DNA of 64,000 nt from Haliscomenobacter sp040401995 (GTDB lineage Bacteria; Bacteroidota; Bacteroidia; Chitinophagales; Saprospiraceae): assembly GCA_040401995.1 (NCBI GenBank), contig JBBANM010000010.1, positions 43,410 through 107,409 on the forward strand, written 5' to 3'. Positions within the stretch are counted from its first letter, which is position 1; every line of letters begins with the position of its first letter. A program made the position numbers and the translations under genes. Under the pieces are notes generated by a model. It ran no database searches. It worked only from the letters and a program-made list of their open reading frames with translations, and was not told the DNA's origin. Shown here piece by piece: positions 17,551 to 28,739 of this stretch.

Positions 17551-20500
17551 GCCACCAAGGCAATTCCAGTAAAAGAAGGATTGAAACTCTTCAGCCAAAC
17601 CGGATTAGATGCCCAAAACTTCTGGCCACCAAGGCAATTCCAGTAAAAGAAGGATTGAAACATACCCCTTGCATGCCACTGCTGTGCCACACTTCTTGCC
17701 ACCAAGGCAATTCCAGTAAAAGAAGGATTGAAACGTATCCTGGCGTTGGCTTCCAGGTTAACCATAAGCGGCCACCAAGGCAATTCCAGTAAAAGAAGGA
17801 TTGAAACTCAGCAAACGATGATATAGTCCCTGACCCGTTTCCAGTGCCACCAAGGCAATTCCAGTAAAAGAAGGATTGAAACATAATAGATTGACTGCAA
17901 AAGCAATAATTCCGCCACCGCCACCAAGGCAATTCCAGTAAAAGAAGGATTGAAACTTCGGACGATACAAAGTGCAAGCAGACGGCTTTGTGGTGCCAAT
18001 GCAGGCCACCAAGGCAATTCCAGTAAAAGAAGGATTGAAACAGCCTTGTATCATATTTGTTAATGTTTGTTCTTGTAGCCACCAAGGCAATTCCAGTAAA
18101 AGAAGGATTGAAACGCCAACTGGGATTAGCAGTAAAAACATATCAAGCAGAGCCACCAAGGCAATTCCAGTAAAAGAAGGATTGAAACACGGTTGATACG
18201 TGGGCGGGTATTGATATGTGGGAAGCCACCAAGGCAATTCCAGTAAAAGAAGGATTGAAACTTTTTTGAACACTTAATATTGCTTCGTCCCGCGCCAGCC
18301 ACCAAGGCAATTCCAGTAAAAGAAGGATTGAAACGTATTTCTAGTTCCTCTACGGCTTTTTTTGCCGTCATTGCCACCAAGGCAATTCCAGTAAAAGAAG
18401 GATTGAAACACCATATGATTTTCAGATCAGTACCGTGTGTTCTTACGCCACCAAGGCAATTCCAGTAAAAGAAGGATTGAAACTTACCTTGGCTGTAACT
18501 GATAATAGGGGTTATTGACAGCCACCAAGGCAATTCCAGTAAAAGAAGGATTGAAACTTCACCTCATTGGCGATGGCATTGTAGTACATTTCGTGCCACC
18601 AAGGCAATTCCAGTAAAAGAAGGATTGAAACTACAAACTTTCGAATGGTCCTTGGGGAATAAGAGTTTGCCACCAAGGCAATTCCAGTAAAAGAAGGATT
18701 GAAACCCAGGAATCAAGGTTGATGATAGCGCCCAAGTGGTGGCCACCAAGGCAATTCCAGTAAAAGAAGGATTGAAACTGGTTCAGGTTTAACTACAACC
18801 TTAAGGCGCAAATTCGCCACCAAGGCAATTCCAGTAAAAGAAGGATTGAAACATGTAGTGGTATTTGTGATCTAGCGAGCATTGATGGGCCACCAAGGCA
18901 ATTCCAGTAAAAGAAGGATTGAAACCGTTAATGAGTCGGGTAATTCGTCGCTATCAACGCGATGCCACCAAGGCAATTCCAGTAAAAGAAGGATTGAAAC
19001 TAGTAACCACGAATTGACAAACGCCAAAGCGGGTACTTGGCCACCAAGGCAATTCCAGTAAAAGAAGGATTGAAACCTGTAATTGCAATGCCAGCGGCGA
19101 TTAATCCTTCAGGCCACCAAGGCAATTCCAGTAAAAGAAGGATTGAAACTGGCTAAAGTCTTAGGTTTTACAATCGAAATAAACGGAGCCACCAAGGCAA
19201 TTCCAGTAAAAGAAGGATTGAAACAGGTCAACCCCATCCACCCGCGCCTTACCATCCAGGAGCCACCAAGGCAATTCCAGTAAAAGAAGGATTGAAACAT
19301 CATGGTATAGGCGGCCAAACAACAGATCAGGTTTTGCCACCAAGGCAATTCCAGTAAAAGAAGGATTGAAACTGTAACTCCTTCACGCACTTGGAAAACT
19401 ACCGCGTCAGCCACCAAGGCAATTCCAGTAAAAGAAGGATTGAAACAGCATTACCTTCGTTCTGAGCTTTCAGGAACTGGCGCCACCAAGGCAATTCCAG
19501 TAAAAGAAGGATTGAAACAGATAATCCACGTAGGTTTTCAAAAACATCTCCCAAGGGCCACCAAGGCAATTCCAGTAAAAGAAGGATTGAAACGAAAACC
19601 AAAAGCCAACTCAATTCACAAAAACTAAAGCCACCAAGGCAATTCCAGTAAAAGAAGGATTGAAACCAGAGGGTGCAATAGTTCTTTGCATTATCCTTAT
19701 CGGGCCACCAAGGCAATTCCAGTAAAAGAAGGATTGAAACCCGCAAGGCCTTTTGTTGTACATTTTGTTAATTTTTAGCCACCAAGGCAATTCCAGTAAA
19801 AGAAGGATTGAAACAAACTCAGAGTATATCAACGTTTCCTTTTCGGGTGATGCCACCAAGGCAATTCCAGTAAAAGAAGGATTGAAACAAGAGTTGAGAA
19901 ATACGGGGGCTGATTATGGTATCTTGCCACCAAGGCAATTCCAGTAAAAGAAGGATTGAAACCAAAGACCGAACAAGAAAAGTGCCTCGTCAGATTGAGC
20001 CACCAAGGCAATTCCAGTAAAAGAAGGATTGAAACTAATTGTTGTCGGACTCGCTCCCACACCTGGTGTGTGCCACCAAGGCAATTCCAGTAAAAGAAGG
20101 ATTGAAACATACTTCATACACCTTTTTGGCTAGATTCAGTGTATGCCACCAAGGCAATTCCAGTAAAAGAAGGATTGAAACTGTCGATTGGGCCGGAGAA
20201 CGGAACAGACAACCCAACGCCACCAAGGCAATTCCAGTAAAAGAAGGATTGAAACCGTCTTACTCGAGCATTTACCGCGATTTGTACCCAGGCCACCAAG
20301 GCAATTCCAGTAAAAGAAGGATTGAAACCCCATACCGAGCCGTTCCACGTTGTGTCCCACCAGGGCCACCAAGGCAATTCCAGTAAAAGAAGGATTGAAA
20401 CCGGATTTTCCGATCTTTGCGGATTTTCCGATAGTTGGCCACCAAGGCAATTCCAGTAAAAGAAGGATTGAAACAACATTCCTTGAATTGGGGTAGGGAC

Positions 20501-23500
20501 TTCAACCTTTGCCACCAAGGCAATTCCAGTAAAAGAAGGATTGAAACTAGACTTGCGTTTACCCTCAAAGAATCACGTTCGGCCAGCCACCAAGGCAATT
20601 CCAGTAAAAGAAGGATTGAAACCAATGTAAAACCCGGCATTGCGGCAAGTATCGCTTTTGGCCACCAAGGCAATTCCAGTAAAAGAAGGATTGAAACATG
20701 CCAATACCGACCCTAGCGAAAAAGAGTTTGCAAGCCACCAAGGCAATTCCAGTAAAAGAAGGATTGAAACAACTTCCAGATTAAAGCTGCTTTCTACTTT
20801 TTGGCTTGCCACCAAGGCAATTCCAGTAAAAGAAGGATTGAAACGATATTTTGTGTACGTAGGGTTGTCCGTTCCGTCATGCCACCAAGGCAATTCCAGT
20901 AAAAGAAGGATTGAAACCTAAGTAAATTAGCTCAGTCATAATCTATAATTTTTGCCACCAAGGCAATTCCAGTAAAAGAAGGATTGAAACAGACAGAATC
21001 AAAGTTATCAGCAGTTCCGCCAGTGGGCCACCAAGGCAATTCCAGTAAAAGAAGGATTGAAACTCAAAAGTCCTACAGGCCAAGGATTTGCATATTTCAG
21101 CCACCAAGGCAATTCCAGTAAAAGAAGGATTGAAACAAAATTCCGCTGGCTGGATCCTCCGAACCTGATATGGCCACCAAGGCAATTCCAGTAAAAGAAG
21201 GATTGAAACAACTATGTGAATCAGTTTGGCCTTTCACCACGAGCCGCCACCAAGGCAATTCCAGTAAAAGAAGGATTGAAACCCGCTTCCCGCACCGGGT
21301 CGCCTTGAACTGTCGCGGGGCCACCAAGGCAATTCCAGTAAAAGAAGGATTGAAACAAACCTGTATTCCTACGCCTGCTGCTTTCACTACAGCCACCAAG
21401 GCAATTCCAGTAAAAGAAGGATTGAAACTTGATGTGTCAAACCACACTTGAGCATTGCCGTACACGCCACCAAGGCAATTCCAGTAAAAGAAGGATTGAA
21501 ACAATAACAAAGGATGCAAAAAGTCAAGTACGATCTCAGCCACCAAGGCAATTCCAGTAAAAGAAGGATTGAAACCGTCTTACTCGCGCATTTACCGCGA
21601 TTTGTACCCAGAAGCCACCAAGGCAATTCCAGTAAAAGAAGGATTGAAACAAGTAGGGGGTCAGCTCCCCCTTACTCATCATGAAACGCCACCAAGGCAA
21701 TTCCAGTAAAAGAAGGATTGAAACTGTTGTACCCTACTGTCGTACTTTGATACGCCAGTATGCCACCAAGGCAATTCCAGTAAAAGAAGGATTGAAACCG
21801 AAAAGTGAAAGCTAAGCGTATCCATTGCCGCGTTGGCCACCAAGGCAATTCCAGTAAAAGAAGGATTGAAACTCAATAAGGTCTACAGTCAAGCCATTGG
21901 ATCTACTGGCCACCAAGGCAATTCCAGTAAAAGAAGGATTGAAACTTGGCAGGGATGTCAACAATGCTAATTTCCTTAAGCAGCCACCAAGGCAATTCCA
22001 GTAAAAGAAGGATTGAAACAAATTCATGATTGTGATTTTTGATTATGATAGCACAAAGCCACCAAGGCAATTCCAGTAAAAGAAGGATTGAAACAAATAC
22101 AGTTGCTCGGTACAAATGCCGCCATGAAAAAGCCACCAAGGCAATTCCAGTAAAAGAAGGATTGAAACTTTCATCTTGATCTAAAACAGGTATGCAGACT
22201 TGCAAGGCCACCAAGGCAATTCCAGTAAAAGAAGGATTGAAACAATTAAATTATTATTGATAAGTTACTACCCAGCGATAGCCACCAAGGCAATTCCAGT
22301 AAAAGAAGGATTGAAACGACCCCTGGAATCACGCTAATCACCAAGCGGAAAAGGCCACCAAGGCAATTCCAGTAAAAGAAGGATTGAAACAATTCACTCT
22401 ACAAATACCCAAAACATGGTATTTTTCAGCCACCAAGGCAATTCCAGTAAAAGAAGGATTGAAACTCGAAATTGCCTTGGATGGAATTGAACCAAAGTTG
22501 AGCCACCAAGGCAATTCCAGTAAAAGAAGGATTGAAACACTCGCCAGACAGCCCAGGCAGCGGAAAAGAAATGTGGCCACCAAGGCAATTCCAGTAAAAG
22601 AAGGATTGAAACGCAAAAAAGCCCGTGTAACTCGTGTCAATTCCATTGGGCCACCAAGGCAATTCCAGTAAAAGAAGGATTGAAACATTGAGGTCGGATT
22701 TCGTAAAGGCGCAAACGCACAAGGCCACCAAGGCAATTCCAGTAAAAGAAGGATTGAAACTAAAGTTTTTCGTGAACTCTGTTGCGCCGTATCGGGCCAC
22801 CAAGGCAATTCCAGTAAAAGAAGGATTGAAACAACTAACGCCCGTGCAGCTCCGATTGGAACACCGCTTGCCACCAAGGCAATTCCAGTAAAAGAAGGAT
22901 TGAAACTCAGGGAGTAGTGAAACAAATTATCAGGGTTGCTTAGCCACCAAGGCAATTCCAGTAAAAGAAGGATTGAAACTATATTCCCTCCCATTCTGGT
23001 GCGTCACCTTTTTCCTGCCACCAAGGCAATTCCAGTAAAAGAAGGATTGAAACTGGATTGGCAAAGGTATAGCCGTTTTTTGGTTTTTGGGCCACCAAGG
23101 CAATTCCAGTAAAAGAAGGATTGAAACACACGATTGCCTCACGTATCACAAGCTTTTTCGTATGGCCACCAAGGCAATTCCAGTAAAAGAAGGATTGAAA
23201 CTCGAAGTAGTTCAACACGGTGAACAAGGATTAAAACTGCCACCAAGGCAATTCCAGTAAAAGAAGGATTGAAACCAATATCAACACTCTGTTTCAATTC
23301 CTTGATCTGCATGCCACCAAGGCAATTCCAGTAAAAGAAGGATTGAAACTTCGAAAGGGAATGCGGCGACAAATGGGGGATTTTTGCCACCAAGGCAATT
23401 CCAGTAAAAGAAGGATTGAAACGAAAAAAGTTTCAATGGTGGCGTTTTGATTTTTGCCGGGCCACCAAGGCAATTCCAGTAAAAGAAGGATTGAAACGTT

Positions 23501-24011
23501 TGCAGTAGCAATATTCCAGTAACTCAATCTATAAGCCACCAAGGCAATTCCAGTAAAAGAAGGATTGAAACGAAAACATGGTTGCACGACTTCATGTTGC
23601 CGTTCATCGCCACCAAGGCAATTCCAGTAAAAGAAGGATTGAAACTCATTTGCTTTCATTTTTTGGTTCGTACCCCCTCATGCCACCAAGGCAATTCCAG
23701 TAAAAGAAGGATTGAAACTGGTTATCGCTTTTTAATGGGTTTACCCTAGTTGATGCCACCAAGGCAATTCCAGTAAAAGAAGGATTGAAACTCGATAGAG
23801 AATATGGACAACGGAACGGAAGTATCAAGCCACCAAGGCAATTCCAGTAAAAGAAGGATTGAAACGTTTTCATAGCTGTATTTACTTAAAAATGAACTTT
23901 GGCCACCAAGGCAATTCCAGTAAAAGAAGGATTGAAACGTAGTGATTTAGCGGCGGCCATTCGGGTTTCAAAATGCCACCAAGGCAATTCCAGTAAAAGA
24001 AGGATTGAGAC
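17551..24011 (+). CRISPR. Type I-B CRISPR array, 88 repeats and 87 spacers
   Basis: I counted 88 copies of a 37-bp repeat that begins GCCACCAAGGCAATTCC and ends GAAGGATTGAAAC. The first is at 17551-17587 and the last at 23975-24011. All copies I read are identical except the last, which ends GATTGAGAC, marking the leader-distal end. Spacers are 35-39 bp, except spacer 6 (17957-18004), which is 48 bp. Spacers 37 (20256-20291) and 55 (21576-21613) are nearly the same sequence. The GAAAC 3' end and 37-bp length agree with the I-B cas genes upstream. Counts were made by eye. The repeat reads without stops in all three minus-strand frames, so apparent proteins within the array are artefacts. Confidence 0.99.
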
Positions 24012-24111
24012 ATAACATAGGGCCCCTTAAAACCCACAACTTATTGAAAAACAATTATTTGAGTGATTTACAAGGGAGCCCTTTTAACCGCAGCCAAACT
24101 TATATACAAGA

Positions 24112-24147
24112 AATGCCAATCGAATTTTATTCCGATTGGCATTTTTT
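24112..24147 (+). terminator. Intrinsic terminator after the CRISPR array
   Basis: AATGCCAATCG (24112-24122) pairs perfectly with CGATTGGCATT (24133-24143), and a T-run follows. It lies about 100 bp after the last repeat, so it should end the pre-crRNA transcript. Confidence 0.85.
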
Positions 24148-24252
24148 GGAGCCGATTTTGCAATTGTCGTGAGACCCTATTTTAGAAATACTTATAGTAC
24201 TTCACTCGCAATTGGATTAATTTAGGATTAAAACCCAATAAGGCAGTCCACC

Positions 24253-24879
24253 CTACCCCTTCAGCAAACCCAAATCCAGTTCAAATCCTTTCAATACCTC
24301 CTCGCCATTCAATTTACCTTCAAAATTTGGTACTATTTCCATGCTTCCATCTTGGCGGTACAGGTAGGCTTTTTGTTTAACTGGATCCAGCAGCCAGGCT
24401 AGCCGCACACCGTTGGCCATCCAGGTTTTTTCCATTTTTTGCTGAAGCGCTTTGAGTTTATCGCTATCGGAGCGGATTTCAATTACAAAATCGGGCACTA
24501 TCGCTGCAAATTTTTTGCGCTCTGCAGGCGGTAATTTCGCTAATCTTTCAGCACTAATCCAGGCGGCATCCGGTGATTTGGTGGAGCCATCAGGGAGGGT
24601 AAAACCAGTTGACGAGCCAAATGCTCGCCCGCCAATGCTGTTGTGTTTTACAAAATGACGTAATTCGCCAAAAACTTCTCCTTCGTAAAAACCAGAGTCA
24701 AAATGTACTGGGGACATAATGGTTACTTTTCCATTGGCTTCACGTTCAATACGCAAATCCTGGTTTTGGGCGCAAAACTGCTCAAAATCATCATTTGACA
24801 TCGCTTCAGTAGTGATCAGAGTCTGATCATCGGGAAGATTTACCACCAAATGGGATGATTTTTTTGGCAGCTTGACCAT
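24253..24879 (-). CDS. Uma2-family PD-(D/E)XK protein
   Basis: The 208-residue protein has the DUF820/Uma2 core of the restriction-endonuclease fold: SPDAAWISAERL and PDFVIEIRSDSD supply the Asp and Glu positions, followed by a Lys-containing helix KLKALQQKMEKTW and the strand VRLAWLLDP. Members are common in multi-copy families in Cyanobacteria and Bacteroidota. They are called putative endonucleases, but no member's role is well fixed. It is convergent with the array and shares no operon with the cas genes. A defence role is possible but only by position. Confidence 0.8.
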   Translation of the reverse strand: MVKLPKKSSHLVVNLPDDQTLITTEAMSNDDFEQFCAQNQDLRIEREANGKVTIMSPVHFDSGFYEGEVFGELRHFVKHNSIGGRAFGSSTGFTLPDGSTKSPDAAWISAERLAKLPPAERKKFAAIVPDFVIEIRSDSDKLKALQQKMEKTWMANGVRLAWLLDPVKQKAYLYRQDGSMEIVPNFEGKLNGEEVLKGFELDLGLLKG

Positions 24880-25064
24880 GTTTGTTTTTAAAGGGCAATT
24901 TATTCTTTTTTTGGCAAAAATGGAAGGTGTTGCTGGGGAGTGCTTTTTTATTTAAAGATACCGCCTAACCCCGCTAAAGAATTCAAATAAAAACAAAAAA
25001 TCTACCGCTCCTGTCCCCAGAACCAGTAGGTTTTCCTACAATATCCTACTCAATAAGGTGTTCC

Positions 25065-25313
25065 CTATTTCCTACCACTTGCCAAACCTAGTAAAAACAA
25101 CAACAACAGCGCACCGACTACCGAAGTGATGATGCTACCCAGCGTACCACCACCAGCAGATACGCCCAAAATGCCGAAGAGCCAGGAACCCAAAAAAGCG
25201 CCTACGATGCCTACGACAATGTTGCCCAATAAGCCAAATCCAGAGCCTTTGCGCAGTACGCCTGCCAACCAGCCCGAAATAGCGCCAACGATTAAGCTGT
25301 AAATCAATCCCAT
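25065..25313 (-). CDS. GlsB/YeaQ/YmgE-family small membrane protein
   Basis: An 82-residue, Gly-rich hydrophobic protein with three predicted membrane segments (MGLIYSLIVGAISGWLAGVL; GLLGNIVVGIVGAFLGSWLF; SIITSVVGALLLLFLLGLA). The pattern fits the transglycosylase-associated/GlsB stress-response family found in many bacteria. It stands alone between the Uma2 gene and the CHAT gene on the same strand. The exact role is unknown. Confidence 0.85.
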   Translation of the reverse strand: MGLIYSLIVGAISGWLAGVLRKGSGFGLLGNIVVGIVGAFLGSWLFGILGVSAGGGTLGSIITSVVGALLLLFLLGLASGRK

Positions 25314-25378
25314 GATGTACTTGGTTTTTTGAATTTAGAAACGGATGTCATTCCAAGATCGGTTTTTTCCTATAATTT

Positions 25379-28300
25379 TTAACTCCTCTGCTGTTTTTTT
25401 CTTCGCCAGTACTCCAAACAACTTATGCCCACAGCGAGGGCTGTAATGGCTATGAATATCAGCAGCCAGTTACTTTGTCGCAAGGGCTCTACGCTGCCAT
25501 AAACTGCCACCCCAGCCCAATAAAATGGGTGAGCCTCATCATGAGGGTGGCGGGACAGAAAATCTAATTTGGCGGCTTGTAGGGCTTCATCTTTGGGTAG
25601 GCGTTTTTTCAAAAAAGCAAAAAATTGCTCTACTAATGCCGAGGTACGGGAATCATCTACACTCCAAAGGGTAGTGGTCAAGCTACGCGCGCCAGCGTAA
25701 AAAAAACCACGACTAAGTCCTATGATTCCTTCGCCGTGTTGAAAAGCGCCCACTCCGGTTTCACAGGCGCTAAGCACCACCAATTCGCAGGGAAGCTTGA
25801 GGTTGTAGAGGTCGCGGGCATAGAGGAATTCATTGTCGAGCGAGTCATGTCTTTCGGAAAAGGCCAAAAAGGAATAGTCGCTCTGGGTGGGTGCAGCTTT
25901 GCCGTGGGTGGCCAAGTGCAAAATCCGGTATTTTGGCGCCAATTCAAGAAAATGGGTCAAGGTGGCTGCGTTGCCCAATAAGGCTTTGCCGCTGAATTGC
26001 CGGGATACGGCCTTGGCTTCTGATTGGTTGTATTGCAAAGGCATCAATCCAAAATCATTGTTCACGAATGAGGGTGCTATTGACAATAAGCCGCGCTGGG
26101 CATGTCCGCTCTGGCGATTGCTCAATATGGTGTGCAAAAAACTACCCGAAAAGGCATAACTGAAGGCGTATTGTTTGATCAAATAGGCATGACGCTTGAA
26201 TTGATGGACATTGGCAGGGGTGCTGGAAAGCAAGGCCTCAAAGGGCAGGTAATGCAAAATGCCGTCAGGTACCACAATCAATCTCGCTGGCAAGGTGTTT
26301 TGGGCAGCAATGGGTTCAAAAAGCCGTTGACAGAGCTTGCGCGATACCGTCACCCAATCCTGGATGTTTTGTTCCAATTGGGCACCGTTAACGCGCGGAT
26401 AAGCTTTGAGGATGGCTCGAAAATCGGCCACCCAGGTCTCCAATGGAAAGTCTTTGGCGATGCGCTGGGCCTTGAGTTGGTTGGGGGTCAGCACAAAAAC
26501 GTAAAGTTCTTTATCTCCGGTAAAAAACTCGATGAGCGCTTGGTCTTTGGCCAAATCTTTTTGCAATGCTGCTACCGATGGCATCTCGGTTTCGGCGGCC
26601 AATTGTTGGTAATTGGGGTAGTTTTTGCGCAGTTTTTTTTGGAGATTGGTCAATGCTTGTTGGGTCAAAAAATAGCGTTGATCCAGGGTGGCGGTTTCTT
26701 TTTCCAGCCCTTTGGCGGCAGCGGTCATCCGCAGTTTTTCCAGTTCAGCTAGCTGGTTTTTGAGGTCGCTTTCTTGTTGGAGCAATTGGTCGGGCACTCC
26801 GGCAAAATGTTCGGCATTGGTCAACTGGACGGCTTCCAAAAGGGTCAAACTTTTGTATTGCTCACTCAGCAAAAAGGCGCGTTCAAGGTATTGGGTTAGA
26901 TTTTTTTCTTGCCAGGCGATAAAGTTGGCTTCCAAAGCACCGGCATAAAGCGCGTATTGTTGTTCATTCCATTGTCTACGAGCGGCGGCGGATAATTGGT
27001 TGCGCAATTGCTGAGCGATACCAAGGGCTTGCTCAAAAATCCGTGTTGCGGCGGGGGCATTTTTTGCATCCGCGTCCAAAAGTAATCGTCCTTTTGCGGT
27101 GTAGACTGAAAGCAATTCAAGGGCCTGGTCGGCAGCGGATGGGTTCCGCGTTTTTTTAGCGGCCAATTGTGCAATGGCTTGATCCATTTTGGTAAGCGCC
27201 AACTGAAACTGTTTATTGGCCGCCAATGCCAGAGCGGTGTTTTTGAGGGTCATGGCCGCCAAAATGGGCGTGGTCACCGCAGGATTCGACAACCAGGGTT
27301 GAATGTGCTCTAATGCGGCCAGCGCCTCCACTCCCCTACCCTGTCGCAACAAACTGACAGCTAAGTTATTGTACAACATCACCAGATCAGGATGTCCCTC
27401 AGGGTAGGTTGCCGCTAAGGCCTGTGCGGCGCGTTGTAGGTAGGCCATCGCGGCGGGGTAATCGCGTTTTTGGAGCAAACAGTTGCCCAAATTGCTGTTT
27501 ACCGCCGCAGTAAAAGGATGGTCTACGCCGTATTGTTTTTCGATTACCGCTAGGGCTTCGCGGTGGTACTGCAGGGCCTGATCATAATCGCCATTTTCTT
27601 GTCGGCAGAGACCAATTTTATGCCAAAGCGCGGCGGCGGCGGCCGGGTTATCGTTGCCAATCAGGGCATAAGCCTGTCGAAAGTGCGTTTCGGCATTGGC
27701 TGCTTCATTTTTTTCCAACCAAAGGTCGCCCAGGTTTTCGTACAGTGGCGCCAGTGAAGGGTCACTAGGTCCAGAGAGTTTTTTGCGGATGTCCAAAGCA
27801 TTTTGGTAACAGCGCAGCGCTTCGGCGTATTGGCCCATTTCAAAATAGGCGCGCCCCAGATTGTTGAGCGATTGGGCAATTTTGGGATGAGCGGCGCCAT
27901 AAATCTTTTGTCGCAAAGCCAAAGCTTTTTTGCTGTAATCGATGGCCTGGTCATAACGCCCAAGGTAAAAAGCGCAGTTGCCCAGATTGGTATAACTGGC
28001 CGCTAGGTCAGGATGGTTAGCGGGTAAGGTTTTTTCGCGTATATCGAGGGCCTTCAGGTGGTATTGTTCGGCCCGTTCGTAATCGCCTAGTGCCAGCTGG
28101 CAATTGCCGAGGTTGTTGTAGGCATCGGCAGTTTTTTCATGGATGGGGCCATATATTTTTAACCTTAAATCTAAGGCACGCGTATACTCGATCAGCGCCC
28201 GTTGGGTTTGTCCGGTTTTTAGGTAACAGGCGCCCAAACCCGTAAATACTTGCGCCTTGAGACTATCGGAATGCGGCAAAAAATTCAGGGCTTGTTGGGC

Positions 28301-28663
28301 TGCCACCCATTGTTGGCGTGCCGCTTCAGGATCACTGGTTTCTAAAAAAACGTTACCCATGAGGATGAGGCCTTCCACTGCTTCGCGGGCATTTTTGGCT
28401 TGTCGCAAAAACTGTTCGGCGGCGCGTAGTGCTTTATCATATTGAGCAGTTTCGAGGTAGTTGCGGGCTTGATTGAGGGCTTGAGGGTGGGCTTTTTGGC
28501 CAAAAACCGTTAAAAAACAAGTGGAAACAAGCAAAAGTAGACCAACCAATGGTACTTTGGCAAGGGAAGCCCAGTGCACAGCTCCTTCCGATAAGGGTTT
28601 TTCCAAAGTAAAAGGCACAATTCGCGCTACTTCCCTACGTTTATTTCCACGTTTTATCCTCAA
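25379..28663 (-). CDS. Membrane-anchored TPR-CHAT protease
   Basis: The 1094-residue protein has a membrane or signal segment near 35-55 (VPLVGLLLLVSTCFLTVFGQ) and a long run of TPR units of about 42 residues (roughly 100-480, with repeats such as AYNNLGNCQLALGDYERAEQY). A helical middle region and a C-terminal CHAT protease domain (about 760-1055) follow. The caspase-type dyad is intact: His920 in HLATHG and Cys967 in LSACETG. A second membrane segment at about 1065-1083 leaves a short basic tail (YWRRKKQQRS). Topology suggests TPR and CHAT domains outside the cytoplasm. It is divergent from a sigma factor gene with 76 bp between them. In other systems TPR-CHAT proteins cleave partner proteins on cue; the target here is unknown. 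Confidence 0.9.
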   Translation of the reverse strand: MRIKRGNKRREVARIVPFTLEKPLSEGAVHWASLAKVPLVGLLLLVSTCFLTVFGQKAHPQALNQARNYLETAQYDKALRAAEQFLRQAKNAREAVEGLILMGNVFLETSDPEAARQQWVAAQQALNFLPHSDSLKAQVFTGLGACYLKTGQTQRALIEYTRALDLRLKIYGPIHEKTADAYNNLGNCQLALGDYERAEQYHLKALDIREKTLPANHPDLAASYTNLGNCAFYLGRYDQAIDYSKKALALRQKIYGAAHPKIAQSLNNLGRAYFEMGQYAEALRCYQNALDIRKKLSGPSDPSLAPLYENLGDLWLEKNEAANAETHFRQAYALIGNDNPAAAAALWHKIGLCRQENGDYDQALQYHREALAVIEKQYGVDHPFTAAVNSNLGNCLLQKRDYPAAMAYLQRAAQALAATYPEGHPDLVMLYNNLAVSLLRQGRGVEALAALEHIQPWLSNPAVTTPILAAMTLKNTALALAANKQFQLALTKMDQAIAQLAAKKTRNPSAADQALELLSVYTAKGRLLLDADAKNAPAATRIFEQALGIAQQLRNQLSAAARRQWNEQQYALYAGALEANFIAWQEKNLTQYLERAFLLSEQYKSLTLLEAVQLTNAEHFAGVPDQLLQQESDLKNQLAELEKLRMTAAAKGLEKETATLDQRYFLTQQALTNLQKKLRKNYPNYQQLAAETEMPSVAALQKDLAKDQALIEFFTGDKELYVFVLTPNQLKAQRIAKDFPLETWVADFRAILKAYPRVNGAQLEQNIQDWVTVSRKLCQRLFEPIAAQNTLPARLIVVPDGILHYLPFEALLSSTPANVHQFKRHAYLIKQYAFSYAFSGSFLHTILSNRQSGHAQRGLLSIAPSFVNNDFGLMPLQYNQSEAKAVSRQFSGKALLGNAATLTHFLELAPKYRILHLATHGKAAPTQSDYSFLAFSERHDSLDNEFLYARDLYNLKLPCELVVLSACETGVGAFQHGEGIIGLSRGFFYAGARSLTTTLWSVDDSRTSALVEQFFAFLKKRLPKDEALQAAKLDFLSRHPHDEAHPFYWAGVAVYGSVEPLRQSNWLLIFIAITALAVGISCLEYWRRKKQQRS

Positions 28664-28739
28664 GTTGAATTAATTTTACCCAAAGTTGGTCTTTTTTCCC
28701 TTTTTTCAAGAACATTTTTTCGGCAAAAAACACCTATCC

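Noticed and set aside
17538..23947. Dozens of reading frames with repeated FNPSFTGIALVA, FQSFFYWNCLGG and VSILLLLELPWW (minus strand) or ATKAIPVKEGLK (plus strand)
   Set aside because: They are translations of the CRISPR repeat, which has no stop in these frames. No start signal or conservation supports them.
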